Of a stretch of DNA of 64,000 nucleotides, positions 17,736 through 26,891 are shown in pieces. Under the pieces are notes generated by a model. That model saw nothing but the letters and a program-made list of their open reading frames with translations, did no database searches and was not told the origin of the DNA. The stretch comes from Geodermatophilaceae bacterium URHB0062 (GTDB lineage: Bacteria > Actinomycetota > Actinomycetes > Mycobacteriales > Geodermatophilaceae), in the NCBI GenBank assembly GCA_000620185.1, contig KK211086.1, positions 1 through 64,000 on the forward strand. The letters are read 5' to 3'. The stretch's first letter is position 1. Each line of letters begins with the position of its first letter. A program made the translations under genes and the position numbers.

Positions 17736-18917
17736 GTGACGGACGACCTGACTGCGATACCGGCGTCCGTGGCGACCGCGATGCGCGCGGAGCTGGCGTC
17801 GGTGGCGGAGGCGACCGTCGCCGAGATCATCGTCGAGGTCCCCAGCTACGCCGACGCGTTCCAGGGCGACATGGGGCGGGTGATCGGCAACGCGGTCGAG
17901 CTGGCCCTGGGCGGCTTCCTCGAGCTGGCGACGACGAGCGGCGGCGCCGACGCGAGCACGCCGATCCGCCCGGCCCTGGAGGGCGCCTACGAGCTCGGTC
18001 GCGGCGAGGCGCGCAGCGGCCGGTCGATGGACGCCCTGCTCGCCGCCTACCGGGTGGGCGCGCGCGTCGCGTGGCGGCACATGAGCGACAGCGCCGTCCG
18101 GGCGGGCCTGACCGTCGAGCAGCTGGCCCGGTTCGCCGAGCTCGTGTTCGCCTACATCGACCAGCTGTCGGCGGCGAGCGTGGCCGGGCACAGCGACGAG
18201 CTGGCCACCACCGGGCGGGTGCGGCAGCGCTACCTCCAGCGCCTCGCGCACCTCCTGCTGGCCGGCGGGCCGCTGCCCGACCTGGTGGCCGCCGCGGAAC
18301 GGGCCGACTGGTCTCCGCCACGGACGCTGACGGCGGTCGTGCTGCCGGCGGCACGCGTCCGGGGCGCCCTCGTGTCCCTGGACGGCCGCACGCTGCAGGT
18401 CGGTGAGGACGTGCCGGGCCTCGATCCGGCGAGCGACCTCGTCGTCCTCCTCGTGCCCGACGCCGGGGGGCGATCGCGTCCGGCGCTGCTGCGCTCGCTG
18501 GACGGGCGAGACGCCGTCGTCGGGCCGGCCCGGCCGTGGGGCGAGGCACACACGTCCTTCGGCCGGGTCTGCCGCGCCCTGGAGCTGGGCCTCACTGCGG
18601 AGGGGACCGAGGCGCTGGACACCGACCGGCGGCTGGCCGACCTCGTCCTCCGGGCGGACGGCGACGCCCTCGCCGACCTCCGGGCCCGCGCCCTGGCGCC
18701 GCTCGACGGGCTGAGCGCCGGCTCGCGGGACAAGCTGGTGGACACGCTGCGCGCCTGGCTGCTGCACCACGGACGCCGGGACCAGATCGCGGCTGAGCTG
18801 TTCGTGCACCCGCAGACGGTCCGGTACCGCATGGGGCAGCTGCGCCAGCTCTACGGTGCGCGGCTGGAGGACCCGCGCACCGTCCTCGAACTCACGATCG
18901 CCCTGGGAGTGACATGA
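17736..18917 (+). CDS. PucR/CdaR-type helix-turn-helix regulator
   Basis: A 393-residue regulator. The N-terminal half is helical (RsbRD-like sensor region, about 20-170). The C-terminal 60 residues match the PucR-type HTH: DKLVDTLRAWLLHHGRRDQI, then LFVHPQTVRYRMGQLRQLYG. GTG 17736 is preferred to GTG 17730 because AAAGGAG lies 8 nt upstream of it. It is divergent from the reductase-desaturase operon, 96 bp away, and is likely its regulator; a similar arrangement occurs in other actinobacteria. It overlaps the next gene by 4 nt (ATGA). Confidence 0.85.
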   Translation: MTDDLTAIPASVATAMRAELASVAEATVAEIIVEVPSYADAFQGDMGRVIGNAVELALGGFLELATTSGGADASTPIRPALEGAYELGRGEARSGRSMDALLAAYRVGARVAWRHMSDSAVRAGLTVEQLARFAELVFAYIDQLSAASVAGHSDELATTGRVRQRYLQRLAHLLLAGGPLPDLVAAAERADWSPPRTLTAVVLPAARVRGALVSLDGRTLQVGEDVPGLDPASDLVVLLVPDAGGRSRPALLRSLDGRDAVVGPARPWGEAHTSFGRVCRALELGLTAEGTEALDTDRRLADLVLRADGDALADLRARALAPLDGLSAGSRDKLVDTLRAWLLHHGRRDQIAAELFVHPQTVRYRMGQLRQLYGARLEDPRTVLELTIALGVT

Positions 18918-19801
18918 GCGTGGACCTGTCCGCCGCCGCGGACTTCCTGGCCGGCGCCGCCCGGGTGCTGGACCGTCGCCGCTTCGACCTGCTCTTCGGG
19001 GACGGCGACCCGGCGGCGGTGCTCGCGGCGGTCGACGGCTACCGCAATCGTGACGGGGGCTACGGCTGGGGCCTGGAGCCCGACCTGCGCTCGCGCACCA
19101 GCCAGCCGGGTGGCGCCCTGCACGCCCTGGAGGCGTTTGCCGATCTGGCGCCGGAGATCGCCCCCCGCGCCGTCGAGCTGTGCGACTGGCTGGCCACGGT
19201 CTCCCTGCCCGACGGCGGCCTGCCCTTCGCGCTGCCGCTGTCCGATGCCGCGGCCGTCGCGCCGTTCTGGGCCTCCGCCGACGCCGCGCAGTCGTCGCTG
19301 CAGCTCACCGCGGTGGTGGCGGCGACGGCTCACCGGGTCACGGAGCACGATGCTGCCGTGGCCGCCCATCCGTGGCTGGCCCGGGCCACCGAGCACTGCC
19401 TCGCGGCCGTCCGAGGGCTGGACGTGCCCCCACCCGCGATGGAGCTCGCCTTCACCGTGCAGTTCCTCGACGCCGCCGCTCCCCGCTACCCGGAGGCGGC
19501 CCAGCTGGTCGCGGGCCTGCGCCCCTTCGTGCCGGACGACGGGCTGCTGCACGTGACCGGCGGCGCCGAGGGCGAGTTCATGCGCCCGCTCGACTTCGCC
19601 CCCCTGCCCGGCGGCCCGGCCCGCACGCTCTTCGGGACGGCGCTGATCGAGGCGGAGCTGCAGCGTCTCGCCGAGGGCCAGCAGCCCGACGGCGGCTGGG
19701 CCGTCGACTTCAGCAGCTACTCGCCGGCCGCCTCCCTCGAGTGGCGCGGTCACCGCACGGTGCAGGCGCTCGTCCTGCTCCGGGCCAACGGCCTGCTCTG
19801 A
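18914..19801 (+). CDS. Terpenoid cyclase/prenyltransferase-fold (alpha-alpha toroid) protein
   Basis: A 295-residue soluble protein predicted to adopt the alpha/alpha toroid of squalene cyclases and prenyltransferases. It has QW-like repeats: YRNRDGGYGWGLEPDLRS near the start and EGQQPDGGWAVDFSSYSPA near the end. It lacks a clear DxDD catalytic motif, so enzymatic cyclisation is doubtful. It is translationally coupled to the regulator upstream (ATGA overlap). Similar proteins are annotated only as hypothetical, and its function in lipid or isoprenoid metabolism is inference from the fold and the desaturase neighbours. Confidence 0.8.
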   Translation: MSVDLSAAADFLAGAARVLDRRRFDLLFGDGDPAAVLAAVDGYRNRDGGYGWGLEPDLRSRTSQPGGALHALEAFADLAPEIAPRAVELCDWLATVSLPDGGLPFALPLSDAAAVAPFWASADAAQSSLQLTAVVAATAHRVTEHDAAVAAHPWLARATEHCLAAVRGLDVPPPAMELAFTVQFLDAAAPRYPEAAQLVAGLRPFVPDDGLLHVTGGAEGEFMRPLDFAPLPGGPARTLFGTALIEAELQRLAEGQQPDGGWAVDFSSYSPAASLEWRGHRTVQALVLLRANGLL

Positions 19802-19902
19802 CACCGAACTCGGACGGCCGCCACAGCGCGGCCACAGTCGCGCCCCCGACTCTCGAACTCGAGCGGCCCACGACGGGCCGACCGACGAGAGGAACAGCGT
19901 CC

Positions 19903-20361
19903 ATGGACGACATGACCGAGCAGCCCGGCCGACGCGAGCGCATGGGGTCGCGCCCCTGGGTGCGCTCGGCCGCGATGATCGGCGGTGGCCTCGTGGCCGG
20001 CGGCATCCTGGCCGGCACGCTCGCCGCCAACGCCGCGACCGGCGACACCGCCGCGGCGGCCACCTCCTACAGCGAGGCGGCCGGCGGTGCGACCGAGGCG
20101 CCCCCAGGCGGGGCGCCCACGGGGAACAGCGACCCCTCGCAGCCGCAGCGCAGCGACGAGCAACTGCTCACCGGCGACACCGCGACCAAGGTCACCGACC
20201 TGGTCGAGGCGAAGTACCCCGACGCGACGATCCAGCGCGTCGAGACCGACTCGGACGGCGTGTACGAGGCGCACATCGTGACCGCGGACGGCGAGCAGCT
20301 CATCGTCCAGGTCGGAGAGGACTTCTCGATCACCGGGACGCAGCAGTTCGGCGGACGCTGA
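19903..20361 (+). CDS. Exported PepSY-like domain protein
   Basis: A 152-residue protein. After a 25-residue basic N-terminus, one hydrophobic segment (SAAMIGGGLVAGGILAGTLAAN) acts as signal or anchor. A Gly/Pro/Ser linker follows, and then a roughly 65-residue PepSY-like module with the pattern GDTATKVTDLVEAKYPDATI and ETDSDGVYEAHIVTADGEQ. PepSY modules are thought to inhibit or regulate proteases. The ATG at 19903 follows GAGAGGA. It sits alone between two other gene groups. Confidence 0.78.
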   Translation: MDDMTEQPGRRERMGSRPWVRSAAMIGGGLVAGGILAGTLAANAATGDTAAAATSYSEAAGGATEAPPGGAPTGNSDPSQPQRSDEQLLTGDTATKVTDLVEAKYPDATIQRVETDSDGVYEAHIVTADGEQLIVQVGEDFSITGTQQFGGR

Positions 20362-20372
20362 CCCCGGCGCCG

Positions 20373-20404
20373 CGCGGCCCGTCCCGTATACCGGGCGGGC
20401 CGCG
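20373..20404. terminator. Bidirectional terminator between convergent genes
   Basis: CGCGGCCCG (20373-20381) pairs with 20396-20404, and an inner CCCG/CGGG helix closes a TATAC loop. It lies between the PepSY gene stop (20361) and the convergent methyltransferase stop (20426). Confidence 0.65.
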
Positions 20405-20425
20405 GGGCGTCTCGACCCCGGCGCC

Positions 20426-21031
20426 TCAGCCGGAGCGCAGGATCGCCACCAGGAAGTCGGCGTCCGGCGTGAAAGGGCGCAGGTCCCACGTGGACAGCAG
20501 CAGGTCGGTCGCCCAGCCCGCGACCGCGGCGTCGGCGAAGAAGTCCTCGAACGGATAGCCCCGTCCGGCACCGAACCCGATCGCCGCCCGGCCGCCGGGG
20601 GCGACGTGTGCGCGCATCCGGCGCAGCACCTCGACGCGGGTCGACTCGGCGAGGAACGTCATGACGTTGCCGGCGCAGACGACGACGTCGAACGGCTCCG
20701 GCACCCCCCGTGCCGGCAGGTCCAGCTCCGCGAGGTCACCGATCAGCCAGGTGGCGCCCGGGTGCTGCCGCTCCGCCTCCGCGACCAGCACCGGATCGCC
20801 GTCCACTCCGACCACCGCGTGCCCCACGCCGGCGAGGAAGCCTCCGACCCGGCCGGTTCCGGAGCCCGCGTCCAGCACCCGTGAACCGCGCGGGAGCATG
20901 GCGTCGACCAGGCGTGCCTCCCCGAAGAGGTCCTGCCCGGCGGCCGCGAGGTCGCGGAAGCGCTGGATGTAGGCGGCGGAGTGCTCCGGGTTCTCCGCCG
21001 TCATCCGGGTCCAGATGCTCGGTTCGGTCAT
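20426..21031 (-). CDS. Class I SAM-dependent methyltransferase
   Basis: A 201-residue Rossmann-fold methyltransferase with motif I VLDAGSGTGRVGGFLAG, an acidic residue binding the SAM ribose (VGVDGDP) and motif II-III region GDLAELDLP and FDVVVCAGNVMTFL. Substrate unknown. The ATG at 21031 overlaps the dinB stop by 4 nt, so it is the last gene of a helicase-dinB-methyltransferase group. A longer frame reads into dinB but has no family support. Confidence 0.88.
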   Translation of the reverse strand: MTEPSIWTRMTAENPEHSAAYIQRFRDLAAAGQDLFGEARLVDAMLPRGSRVLDAGSGTGRVGGFLAGVGHAVVGVDGDPVLVAEAERQHPGATWLIGDLAELDLPARGVPEPFDVVVCAGNVMTFLAESTRVEVLRRMRAHVAPGGRAAIGFGAGRGYPFEDFFADAAVAGWATDLLLSTWDLRPFTPDADFLVAILRSG

Positions 21032-22395
21032 GCGTCGGATCCTGCCCGCCCGTTCACGACCGGGCGCCAGTCGGGCGGATCGGCGGCGTGCAGACCGGGA
21101 TCGTCGGCGCGCAGCGTGCGCACCGGACCGGGGTCGGTCGTGGGTCCCTCGAACCGCACGGTCACCCGGCCCAGCCCCCGGCCCCACACCCAGCCGGCGC
21201 CGTGCTCGTCGTGGCGGACGTCCTGGCCGGGCCACCAGCGCGACTCCGCAGGCACCGGCGGCTCCGGCTCCTCGGGGACGGCCGGAGCGGTGTCGGCGTC
21301 GTCCGCGGGTTCGGGTCCGTCGTCCTCGCTGAAGAGGTCGCCCTGCGCGTAGACGGACAGGCCGGAGACGCCGACGCCGAGCAGTCGCAGCCCGCCGGAG
21401 GTACCGGCGTCGGCGAGCAGCCGGCGGGCCGTCGCGGCGATGTGCCGGGGGTCGTCCGTGGGCTGCGGCAGGGTCTGCGAGCGGGTCAGGGTGGTGAAGT
21501 CGTAGCGGCGGAGCTTCAGGGTGACCGTGCGGCCGGAGAACGCCGAGGCCCGCAGCCGCTTGCCGACGCGCGCCGCCATCGCGTCGATCTCCCGGCCGAG
21601 GACGACGAGGTCGGTCAGGTCCCGCTCGAAGGTCTCCTCGTGGGACACCGACTTCACGCCCCGGTCGGGCACCACCGGGCGGTCGTCCTCCGCCCTGGCC
21701 AGCGCGTACAGGCCCGCACCGTGGGCGCGGCCGGCCAGCGAGACGAGGTCGGTCAGCGACTTCGCGGCGAGGTCGGCGACCGTCTTGACGCCGATCTGGT
21801 GCAGCCGCTCCGCGGTCGCCGGCCCGACACCCCCGAGGCGCGTCACCGGCAGGGGGTGCAGCACGTCGAGCTCCGCGCCCGGGGGGACGACGACCAGGCC
21901 GTCGGGCTTGTCGAGGTCGGAACCGATCTTGGCCATCAGCTTCGAGGTACCGATCCCGACGGAGCCGGTCACCCCGCCGGTCGCGTCGGCGATCCGCTCC
22001 TTGAGGGCGCGGCCCAGCGCGGTGACGCCGGCGACGGAGAGGTCGTGGTCACCGGCGCCGAGGTCGACGTAGGCCTCGTCGAGGGACGCCGGCTCGACCA
22101 GCGGCGACAGCTCGCGCAGGAGCTCCATGACGACGTCGGACGTCCGGCGGTAGGCGGCGAAGCGGCCGCCGAGGAACGCCGTCCCGGCGGGGCACCGGCG
22201 CCGCGCCTCGGCGGTCGACATGGCCGATCGTGCGCCGTACGCGCGGGCCTCGTAGGACGCCGTGGCCACGACGCCCCGCCCACCGACCCCGCCGACCACC
22301 ACCGGTCGCCCGCGCAGCGACGGCTTGTCCCGCTGCTCGACGGCGGCGAAGAACGCGTCGAGGTCGAGGTGCAGGATGCTCGCCTCGCGCCTCAC
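21028..22395 (-). CDS. dinB: Y-family DNA polymerase IV
   Basis: A 455-residue translesion polymerase. Catalytic acidic motifs are LDLDAFFA near the N-terminus and SLDEAYVDL. The thumb has two helix-hairpin-helix motifs (RLGGVGPATAERLHQIGV), the little finger follows, and QGDLF is the sliding-clamp motif. About 90 residues after it, with WWPGQDVRH and VRTLRADDPGL, form a C-terminal extension typical of some actinobacterial DinB proteins. The start at GTG 22395 gives the standard N-terminus. The helicase gene ends 27 nt upstream and the methyltransferase overlaps downstream. No LexA box is visible upstream of this cluster. Confidence 0.95.
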   Translation of the reverse strand: MRREASILHLDLDAFFAAVEQRDKPSLRGRPVVVGGVGGRGVVATASYEARAYGARSAMSTAEARRRCPAGTAFLGGRFAAYRRTSDVVMELLRELSPLVEPASLDEAYVDLGAGDHDLSVAGVTALGRALKERIADATGGVTGSVGIGTSKLMAKIGSDLDKPDGLVVVPPGAELDVLHPLPVTRLGGVGPATAERLHQIGVKTVADLAAKSLTDLVSLAGRAHGAGLYALARAEDDRPVVPDRGVKSVSHEETFERDLTDLVVLGREIDAMAARVGKRLRASAFSGRTVTLKLRRYDFTTLTRSQTLPQPTDDPRHIAATARRLLADAGTSGGLRLLGVGVSGLSVYAQGDLFSEDDGPEPADDADTAPAVPEEPEPPVPAESRWWPGQDVRHDEHGAGWVWGRGLGRVTVRFEGPTTDPGPVRTLRADDPGLHAADPPDWRPVVNGRAGSDA

Positions 22396-22422
22396 CGCAC
22401 TCCCCGCCTCACCCCGCCATTG

Positions 22423-24150
22423 TCAGCCGTCGGACAGCGCGGCCGCGGGGAGCCAGTCGGCGTCGAGCAGCTCGGCGATCTCGCGCAGCGACGACGTGTC
22501 GGCCCCGGCTGCCGAGCCGCTGACGGCGAGCCGCTCGACCATGACCCGGGCGACCTGCTCCTCGACCGTGTCCTCCGCGAACGCGATCCGCCAGGGTGAG
22601 GTGCGACCGTCGCGGTGCGTCCGGCCGGTGACCTGACGCGCCTGGATGCCGGAGAAGCGGGGCTGGTGGAACAAGCCGACGCGCGGGGTCTCGGTCGCCG
22701 TGGACCCGTCGGGCAGCAGCTCACCGGCGTGCAGGCTGATCGACGCGGTCACGGTGAACACGCACACGGCGGCCTCGCCCCGCTGGAAGCGCAGCCGCTC
22801 GGCCTCGACGTCGAACCGGTCGCGCCCGTAGATGCCGGCCACGGAGATGCCCGCGTCGAGCAGTGCGTCGCGGATCGGGTCGGCCGCCGTCTCGACGAAC
22901 TCCACCGAGACCGCCACCTGACGCTCGGCCTCGACCTGCGCCTTCACCCAGTCGACCGTGGCCTGCACGCGGATGAGACCGGCCTTCTGCCGGAACCGCA
23001 GGAGGGCCGCCCGTCCCTTGGCGCTCTGCCGGCTGCGGCGGGCCAGCTGCATCTCCGCCCGGAACTCCGACCACTCCGACTCGTAGGCGGCCCGCTCTGC
23101 CGGGGTGAGGGCAACCGGAGTTCCGGTGACCGACACCGGGCCCCACGGCGCCGGCCGGTGCAGCGTGGCCGGCGGGTCGGCGTCGGCGAGCCAGCCCTGC
23201 AGCCGCGCGAGGTCGGCGCGGCGCTCGTCGGCGTCCTCGGTCCAGCCCCAGCCGTACCGGCCACGTTCCACGTGGAACCCGTGTGCCGCGAGCCGGCCGG
23301 CGAGGTCGGACCACTCGCGCAGGGACTCTCCCGTGCGGGCGGCGAACTCCGGTGAGAGGTAGGGGAGCTCCAGGGGCGTGTGGGCGGGGGTGGCCGTCGC
23401 GGCGAGGACGTACGGCGCGTCCTTGACCCGACCCGCGCCGGACACCGCCCGCCAGTGCTTCCACCGCTGGGTCGTCGTGTGCCGCACCATGTGCGCCTCG
23501 TCCGCGACGACGACGTCGAACCTCAGCGTGGCCACCTTGCCCAGCCGGTCCCAGGTGGTCACGCACCAGCGCAGCCCGCCGTCGCCGAAGCCGGCGATCG
23601 ACCGGGCCCAGTGCGGGATCGTGATGGCGGCGGGCCGGTCGGCGATCACCAGCACCGTGCGCACCGGGCGCTGCTCGGCGACCGCCTTGACCGCCAGGAT
23701 CGCGGTGCCGGTCTTGCCGACGCCCGGGTCGTCGCCGAGCAGGAACACCCGGCCACCCGCGGCCGCATGGTCGGCGATCGCGTCGGCGCCGTCGCACTGC
23801 TGGTCGCGCGGCGTCAGCGGTCGCGCCATCGGCAGCGGTCGCGGCTTCTCGTTGAGCTCGTCCTCGAGGTAGCGCTCCAACGTGTACGGCGGCGGGTCGT
23901 ACGGGGCCAGCTCCGGCGGCAGCTCGGCGCCCACCCAGACGTGCGCCTGCAGGCCGGGGTGCCACTCGGCGCCAGGCGCCGGCGCGCGGAACGGCACGGC
24001 CAGCACCCACACCCGTTCGCCCGGACCGGCGGTCGGCAGCTCGACCGCCGGCTTCGCGGTGCGCTTCGGCGCCGTCGTCCGCCGCTTCGTGCTCGTGGTC
24101 CTCCGGCTCGTGCCGGTCGTCGTGCTGCTCCGCCGTCGTCGTCCCGGCAT
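22423..24150 (-). CDS. SNF2/DEAH-type helicase-like protein
   Basis: A 575-residue superfamily 2 protein. After a 45-residue Arg/Thr/Ser-rich basic N-terminus and a roughly 90-residue unassigned region, the motor has motif I GDDPGVGKTG, motif Ia-like RTVLVIADRP, motif II VADEAHMV (DEAH) and motif III ATATPAH. The C-terminal lobe has GLFHQPRFSGIQARQVTGRTHRDG, SNF2 motifs V/VI with an arginine finger. The ATG at 24150 follows GGGGGAGG. It is divergent from the hydrolase gene and precedes dinB by 27 nt. The role is presumably in DNA remodelling or repair, but this is inference from the neighbour. A perfect parS-like palindrome lies inside it. Confidence 0.85.
   Translation of the reverse strand: MPGRRRRSSTTTGTSRRTTSTKRRTTAPKRTAKPAVELPTAGPGERVWVLAVPFRAPAPGAEWHPGLQAHVWVGAELPPELAPYDPPPYTLERYLEDELNEKPRPLPMARPLTPRDQQCDGADAIADHAAAGGRVFLLGDDPGVGKTGTAILAVKAVAEQRPVRTVLVIADRPAAITIPHWARSIAGFGDGGLRWCVTTWDRLGKVATLRFDVVVADEAHMVRHTTTQRWKHWRAVSGAGRVKDAPYVLAATATPAHTPLELPYLSPEFAARTGESLREWSDLAGRLAAHGFHVERGRYGWGWTEDADERRADLARLQGWLADADPPATLHRPAPWGPVSVTGTPVALTPAERAAYESEWSEFRAEMQLARRSRQSAKGRAALLRFRQKAGLIRVQATVDWVKAQVEAERQVAVSVEFVETAADPIRDALLDAGISVAGIYGRDRFDVEAERLRFQRGEAAVCVFTVTASISLHAGELLPDGSTATETPRVGLFHQPRFSGIQARQVTGRTHRDGRTSPWRIAFAEDTVEEQVARVMVERLAVSGSAAGADTSSLREIAELLDADWLPAAALSDG
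23265..23278. promoter_or_regulatory. parS-like site (GTTCCACGTGGAAC)
   Basis: A perfect 14-bp palindrome with the CACGTG core of parS, inside the helicase coding sequence. The same 14-mer occurs at 40216-40229. Chromosomal parS sites are often intragenic and origin-proximal. Confidence 0.6.
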
Positions 24151-24217
24151 GGGCCTCCCCCTCGTTCCCCGGCACGGTAAGCGGCGGCACCGACGGAACC
24201 TCTGATGGAATCGCCGG

Positions 24218-25069
24218 ATGACCGAAGACGCCGGCAACGACGAAGGGCTGGCCGCCCGCACGATCGGCGACGCCGGCCCGCCTGTGGTGTTCGTGCACGG
24301 CCTGTTCGGTCAGGGCAAGAACTGGACGACGGTGGCGAAGGGCCTGGCCGATCGGCACCGCGTGACGCTGCTGGACCTGCCCAACCACGGGCACAGCCCC
24401 TGGACCGATCGCGTCGACTACGTCGACATGGCGCGGCTGGTCGCCGACGAGCTGGAGCAGCTGGACGAGCCCGCCACGCTGGTCGGCCACTCCATGGGCG
24501 GCAAGGTCGCGATGCAACTGGCGCTGCGCCGGCCGGAGCTGCTGCGCGCCCTGGTCGTCGTCGACGTCGCCCCGACGGCGTATCCGGAGTCCGGCGGCCG
24601 CACCGACGACCCCGACGAGGAGGCCTCGCCCTTCGGGGCGTACATCGCGGCCATGCGGGCCGTGGACCTGGATCAGCTGAAGACCAGGGAGGACGCCGAG
24701 GCGGCGCTGCGCGGCGTCGTCCCCAGCCGGATGGTCCGGTCGTTCCTGCTGCAGAGCCTCGTCCGCGAGGGCCTGGGGACGGCGGGTGGCTGGCGCTGGC
24801 GCCTCAACCTCGAGGCGCTGGCCCGTGATCTCGGCCACCTGCGCGGCTTCCCCGAGCCGCCGCCGGGCGCCACCTTCGACGGCCCGGTCCTCTGGGTGGC
24901 CGGTGCGAACAGCACCTACGTGCTGCCCGAGGACCGCGCGCGGATGGACGAGCTCTTTCCCGCAACTCGGCTGGTCAGGATCAAGAACGCGGGCCACTGG
25001 GTGCACTCGGAGCAGCCCGAGGTCTTCCTGGAGACGCTGCGCCGGTTCCTCGCCGCCGTCGAGGGCTGA
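24218..25069 (+). CDS. Alpha/beta hydrolase (YbfF/ABHD11-like esterase)
   Basis: A 283-residue cytosolic serine hydrolase. It has an oxyanion motif VVFVHGLFGQGKNW, then LLDLPNHGHSPW, nucleophile elbow GHSMGGK, a late acid region and catalytic His in NAGHWVHSEQP. Overall order and length match the YbfF/ABHD11 esterase group acting on acyl esters; the natural substrate is unknown. ATG 24218 is used, and no strong ribosome site is seen. It is divergent from the helicase gene with 67 bp between them. Confidence 0.88.
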   Translation: MTEDAGNDEGLAARTIGDAGPPVVFVHGLFGQGKNWTTVAKGLADRHRVTLLDLPNHGHSPWTDRVDYVDMARLVADELEQLDEPATLVGHSMGGKVAMQLALRRPELLRALVVVDVAPTAYPESGGRTDDPDEEASPFGAYIAAMRAVDLDQLKTREDAEAALRGVVPSRMVRSFLLQSLVREGLGTAGGWRWRLNLEALARDLGHLRGFPEPPPGATFDGPVLWVAGANSTYVLPEDRARMDELFPATRLVRIKNAGHWVHSEQPEVFLETLRRFLAAVEG

Positions 25070-25216
25070 GCGACCCGTCGGGACCGTCCTCGTTCGACCG
25101 ACTCCAGATGTGGACTCGCACGAACTTGTTCAACGCTAAAGCATTCGGCTTGAGTGGATCTGTGCGGCGGCCGAATCCAGGACGTCATTCCCTGTCCCCT
25201 GGAACGGAATCCAACC

Positions 25217-26824
25217 GTGCGTCTGTCCCTGCCTCCGTGGCTCCTCTCGCTGCCGCTGCGCGTCAAAGTCCTCACCGCCGTCGGGATCGCCTGTCTCGTC
25301 GCCCTGCTGATCGGCGTGCTGGGCCTCATGCAGCTCGGCAACCTGCAGCAACGTTCCGAGGACATCAAGACCAACGCACTGGTGCCCTCCAACCAGATCG
25401 CCGAGGTGCGCCGGGCCTTCCTGCAGACCCGCATCGACGCGCTCGCCGACGAACTCGTCCCGAGCAAGGACGCCCAGGCCACGGCGCACGAGCTGTACCT
25501 CGCCGACATCAAGGCCATGAACGCGGCCATCGACGCCTACGCGGCCAGCGGGCTGACCGCCGCCCAGGAGAAGGACGTCGCGGCGCTCACCGACGGCTGG
25601 AAGAAGTACGAGTCGCTGGTCAGCAGTGACCAGTACCGGCTGGCCGTGAGCCAGGGCCGCTTCGCCGACTACCTGGACATGCGGGCCAACACCATCGCGC
25701 CGGTGGCGAAGGGCCTCAACGCGGCGCTCGACGCGCTGCTCACCTCGGAGGAGAAGGCTGCCGAGGAGACCGTCGCGGCCGCCAAGGACACCTACGACAC
25801 GGCCCGCACGACCATCCTCGCCGTCCTCGTGATCGGTCTGGTCGCCGCGATCGGCCTGGGCCTCCTGGTCGCCCGCATGGTGATCCGGCCCGTGACCGCC
25901 GTTCGCGACGGCCTGGTGGCGATGGCCTCCGGTGATTTGACCGCGCACGTCGACGTGACGTCCACCGACGAGGTCGGCCAGATGGCACAGGCGCTGAACC
26001 AGGCGGCCGAGAGCCTGCGGACGACGGTCCAGGCGACCGCCGAGTCCGCGCACGCCCTCGCCGCGTCGGCCGAGGAGCTGACCGCGTCGTCGGAGTCCAT
26101 CTCGGCCAGTGCCGAGGAGGCCGCCAGCCAGGCCGGCACCGTCTCCGCGGCCGCCGAGCAGATCTCCCGCAACGTGCAGACGGTCGCCGCCGGGTCGGAG
26201 GAGATGGGGGCCTCGATCAACGAGATCGCCCAGAACGCCTCCGAGGCCGCGCGCGTCGCCGGCAGCGCCGTGCAGGCGGCCGAGGCCACCACGCAGACGG
26301 TGACCAAGCTCGGCGTCTCCTCCCAGGAGATCGGCGAGGTGGTCAAGACCATCACGTCGATCGCGGAGCAGACCAACCTGCTGGCGCTGAACGCGACCAT
26401 CGAGGCGGCGCGGGCCGGTGAGGCGGGCAAGGGCTTCGCCGTCGTCGCCAACGAGGTCAAGGAGCTGGCGCAGGAGACGGCGAAGGCCACCGAGGACATC
26501 GCCCGCCGGGTCCTGACGATCCAGAACGACACGTCGGGTGCCACGACCGCCATCAGCGAGATCGCGGCGATCATCGGCCAGATCAACGACTACCAGACCA
26601 CCATCGCCTCGGCGGTGGAGGAGCAGGGTGCGACGACGGCCGAGATGAACCGCAGCGTGAGCGAGGCGGCGACCGGCAGCGGGGAGATCGCGGCCAACAT
26701 CACCGGGGTCGCCACCGCGGCGGCGACGACCACGGAGGGTGTCTCCCAGACCCGCGTGGCCGCGGTCGAGCTGTCGCGCATGTCGAGCGAGCTCCAGACG
26801 CTGGTCCAGCGCTTCCGCTACTGA
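25217..26824 (+). CDS. Methyl-accepting chemotaxis protein (isolated copy)
   Basis: A 535-residue chemoreceptor. TM1 is at about 15-38, followed by a helical 4HB-type periplasmic sensor to about 195, TM2 at 197-220, and a HAMP domain. The long signalling coiled coil carries the invariant tip [19 protein letters not shown]. It ends FRY. GTG 25217 is chosen because it places a short basic N-terminus before TM1; its ribosome site is weak. It is separate from the main receptor array by 22 kb and its signalling half is more diverged ([11 protein letters not shown] and [14 protein letters not shown]). A GAAC-TT-GTTC dyad lies about 86 bp upstream. Confidence 0.93.
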   Translation: MRLSLPPWLLSLPLRVKVLTAVGIACLVALLIGVLGLMQLGNLQQRSEDIKTNALVPSNQIAEVRRAFLQTRIDALADELVPSKDAQATAHELYLADIKAMNAAIDAYAASGLTAAQEKDVAALTDGWKKYESLVSSDQYRLAVSQGRFADYLDMRANTIAPVAKGLNAALDALLTSEEKAAEETVAAAKDTYDTARTTILAVLVIGLVAAIGLGLLVARMVIRPVTAVRDGLVAMASGDLTAHVDVTSTDEVGQMAQALNQAAESLRTTVQATAESAHALAASAEELTASSESISASAEEAASQAGTVSAAAEQISRNVQTVAAGSEEMGASINEIAQNASEAARVAGSAVQAAEATTQTVTKLGVSSQEIGEVVKTITSIAEQTNLLALNATIEAARAGEAGKGFAVVANEVKELAQETAKATEDIARRVLTIQNDTSGATTAISEIAAIIGQINDYQTTIASAVEEQGATTAEMNRSVSEAATGSGEIAANITGVATAAATTTEGVSQTRVAAVELSRMSSELQTLVQRFRY

Positions 26825-26838
26825 GCCGCCCGGAGCGC

Positions 26839-26879
26839 CGTCGAGCCCCCGGTCCCCTCGTGGGACCGGGGGCTCGACG
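26839..26879. terminator. Perfect 18-bp bidirectional terminator
   Basis: CGTCGAGCCCCCGGTCCC pairs exactly with 26862-26879 around CTCGT. It lies between the receptor gene stop (26824) and the convergent ABC permease stop (26892). Confidence 0.85.
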
Positions 26880-26891
26880 CGCGTTCCGGGG

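Noticed and set aside
20479-20496. GTCCCACGTGGACA in the methyltransferase gene as a further parS
   Set aside because: Three mismatches to the palindrome shared by the other sites; a CACGTG core alone is common in this GC-rich DNA.
25122-25131. GAACTTGTTC upstream of the isolated receptor as a LexA box
   Set aside because: The half-sites are separated by 2 nt rather than the 4 nt of SOS boxes.
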